5,978 nt of DNA, taken from the NCBI GenBank assembly GCA_903858075.1, contig CAIOHI010000006.1, forward strand, positions 1 to 5,978. The letters are read 5' to 3'. This document shows, one piece after another, positions 4,764-5,978 of this stretch (the stretch's first letter is position 1; each line of letters opens with the position of its first letter). This DNA is from an uncultured Actinomycetes bacterium. GTDB lineage: Bacteria > Actinomycetota > Acidimicrobiia > Acidimicrobiales > Ilumatobacteraceae. The translations under genes were made by a program, and so were the position numbers. Below the pieces are notes generated by a model, which did not search any database, was not told the DNA's origin, and was given only the letters and a program-made list of their open reading frames with translations.

Positions 4764-5571
4764 TGTACTGAGGCAAACGCTTCTCAGCAAATGCTTTCCA
4801 GGTTTCGGTTGCATCTTCAGAAAATGTGGCCATTATCTGTTGGCGATTCTCTAGGTCGATAGCGGCCTGCATGCCAGGAATTTCAAGAGCGCTCCACATG
4901 CCTTCCTTGGTCAGTGCGACGCCGATGGGGCTATTCAGCATAATTTCTCGAGCTTTTGAAAATGCGCGTTCAAGTAATTGTTCTGGTTGAACTGTTTCCA
5001 AAATGAGCCCGATGCGCTCTGCTTCTTCTGCGAGGAAGATACGACCCGTCAACATGAGTTCTTGAGCGCGAGCGGCACCAATGAGCCGTGGCAACAGCCA
5101 GCTAGTTCCAATGTCACAAGCAGAAAGACCAATGCGAATAAATGCCGCATTGAATTTAGCTGCAGTAGATGCAAGACGAATATCTGAACCAAGGACGAGG
5201 GCGAAGCCACCACCAGCAGCGGCCCCATTGACGGCGGCAATGATTGGCTGCGGAATTGAGCGCATGTGAGGAATGAGCGACGCAATGTGTTTCTGTGTCG
5301 CAAACCCCGATTCCACTTTTCCGGTGTGAGGCATTCCGGGTGCAACGCCGTAGCCCGTGAGATCGAGGCCAGCACAGAAGCCCTTGCCGGCGCCTGTGAG
5401 TACAACGACACGAGTTTGTGGGTCGACAGAGACCTCATCGAGAGCGTGGTGTAGCGCGCTCACCAATTCTGATGTCATCGCATTGAGTTTCTCGGGGCGA
5501 TTCAGAGTGATGAGGGCAATGCCTTCTTCGGGGTGTGAAATATCTACAACGGCCATGACACATCTTGTCAT
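4753..5571 (-). CDS. Enoyl-CoA hydratase/isomerase family protein (crotonase superfamily), non-canonical active site
   Basis: A 272-residue crotonase-fold protein expected to bind an acyl-CoA thioester in the cytoplasm. The N-terminal ITLNRPEKLNAM at 21-32 is the family hallmark. The oxyanion hole is formed by GKGFCAGLDL (62-71) and NGAAAGGGFAL (115-125). LPRLIGAARAQELMLTGR (160-177) completes the core, and a helical trimerisation tail ends with WKAFAEKRLPQYKP. By my reading the two glutamates used for hydration in rat mitochondrial crotonase correspond to A124 and F144. D153, in GLSACDIGTSW, lies near the aspartate used by dienoyl-CoA isomerases and 4-chlorobenzoyl-CoA dehalogenase, with one residue inserted. 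Simple enoyl-CoA hydration is therefore doubtful; an isomerase or another thioester reaction is likelier. The ATG at 5571 forms an ATGA overlap with the upstream alkB-type stop, which supports this start. The ATG at 5556 (residue 6) is the alternative. It is the second gene of a two-gene operon. Confidence 0.88.
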   Translation of the reverse strand: MTRCVMAVVDISHPEEGIALITLNRPEKLNAMTSELVSALHHALDEVSVDPQTRVVVLTGAGKGFCAGLDLTGYGVAPGMPHTGKVESGFATQKHIASLIPHMRSIPQPIIAAVNGAAAGGGFALVLGSDIRLASTAAKFNAAFIRIGLSACDIGTSWLLPRLIGAARAQELMLTGRIFLAEEAERIGLILETVQPEQLLERAFSKAREIMLNSPIGVALTKEGMWSALEIPGMQAAIDLENRQQIMATFSEDATETWKAFAEKRLPQYKPA

Positions 5572-5978
5572 GTTGAAGAGGTGACAAAACGAAATGTGAG
5601 ATTGATGCGCGCAGCAGTGACCTTCTTACTTCGGGCGATGCTGTGCTGCCAGCAGTGTTGTGAAAGCCCGCTCATGAGTAGCAGCGAGCCGTGGGGTAGA
5701 ACGACCGATACTTTCTCTTTGCTCGTGCGATGTCGGAAATCAAACCGACGCTCTGCTCCGAAAGAGACTGAGGCGATGACTGGCTCGGGGCCATTGCAGG
5801 GCTCATCATCGGAATGCCATCCCATTGCATCGTTTCCATCTCGGTAGAGATTTGCAAGCACGGAATTGAAAGGGTTCCCTGTTTCGCGAGTCAGGGCGTT
5901 GCGGATACTGGTCAAGATAGGGGTCCAGTTATGGGCGGTTCTCTCTACACCTGAATAGACGTAGTGAATGTCGTTGTC
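5568..5978 (-). CDS. AlkB-family Fe(II)/2-oxoglutarate dioxygenase, N-terminus cut by the window edge
   Basis: The frame is open from the right edge to a TGA at 5570-5568 and gives 136 C-terminal residues; a typical family member has about 200, so roughly the first third is missing. These enzymes remove alkyl groups from damaged DNA or RNA bases by oxidative dealkylation, using Fe(II), O2 and 2-oxoglutarate. Visible signatures (numbered from the first visible residue) are NSVLANLYRDGNDAMGWHSDDE at 38-59, interrupted by nothing, with iron ligands H55 and D57; the distal histidine H112 in WQHS; and R124 and R130 in RINLTFR, which hold 2-oxoglutarate and have the same six-residue spacing as in E. 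coli AlkB. IASVSFGAERRF (68-79) and LPHGSLLLMSG (94-104) are the family's core strands. All catalytic residues are therefore present. The stop overlaps the start of the crotonase-family gene, so the two are probably co-transcribed. A TTG at 5915 is not the start, because similarity to the family continues upstream of it to the edge. Confidence 0.87.
   Translation of the reverse strand, partial: DNDIHYVYSGVERTAHNWTPILTSIRNALTRETGNPFNSVLANLYRDGNDAMGWHSDDEPCNGPEPVIASVSFGAERRFDFRHRTSKEKVSVVLPHGSLLLMSGLSQHCWQHSIARSKKVTAARINLTFRFVTSST

Noticed and set aside
1..5978. CRISPR array, insertion sequence, tRNA or phage remnant
   Set aside because: No spaced direct repeats, no transposase-like frames or terminal repeats, and no cloverleaf-like sequence were seen; the gaps between genes are all under 150 bp.

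Overview
The window looks like ordinary chromosome from an actinomycete-type bacterium, possibly an aquatic Acidimicrobiia-like lineage with roughly balanced base composition. The main pointers are a DesA-type diiron acyl-ACP desaturase close to the mycobacterial family, a secreted protein of actinobacterial style, and TANNNT -10-like boxes 6 nt ahead of two start codons, which is typical of leaderless actinobacterial genes. The lineage is an inference from gene flavour; there is no rRNA or other marker here. I see no mobile element, CRISPR array, tRNA or rRNA.

Layout from left to right. A secreted protein on the minus strand runs off the left edge (1-597). A 148-bp divergent spacer with two palindromes separates it from the plus-strand acyl-ACP desaturase (746-1669). 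The desaturase stop codon directly abuts the stop codon of a minus-strand SDR oxidoreductase (1670-2434). An 88-bp divergent spacer leads to a plus-strand zinc-free MDR oxidoreductase (start placed at 2523, end 3533). A 48-bp convergent spacer, with a hairpin that reaches into the next stop codon, leads to a minus-strand phosphatidylcholine synthase (3582-4319). Only 26 bp then separate it from a divergent four-helix membrane protein of unknown function (4346-4750). Two bases later ends a minus-strand enoyl-CoA hydratase/isomerase family gene (4753-5571). Its ATG overlaps the stop of an AlkB-type dioxygenase (5568-5978), which runs off the right edge.

Transcription direction alternates at every gene until the final pair, so most genes are probably single transcripts and only alkB plus the crotonase-family gene form an evident operon. 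Five of the eight genes fit lipid or acyl-CoA chemistry (desaturase, SDR, MDR, PC synthase, crotonase family). This suggests a loose lipid neighbourhood, not one pathway. The points most worth a second look are: a perfect 7+7 palindrome upstream of the desaturase; antiparallel overlapping -10-like boxes between the PC synthase and the membrane protein; the Pcs-type form of the CDP-alcohol phosphotransferase motif in an apparently actinobacterial locus; and a crotonase-family enzyme lacking both classical catalytic glutamates. I found no convincing new multi-gene system.
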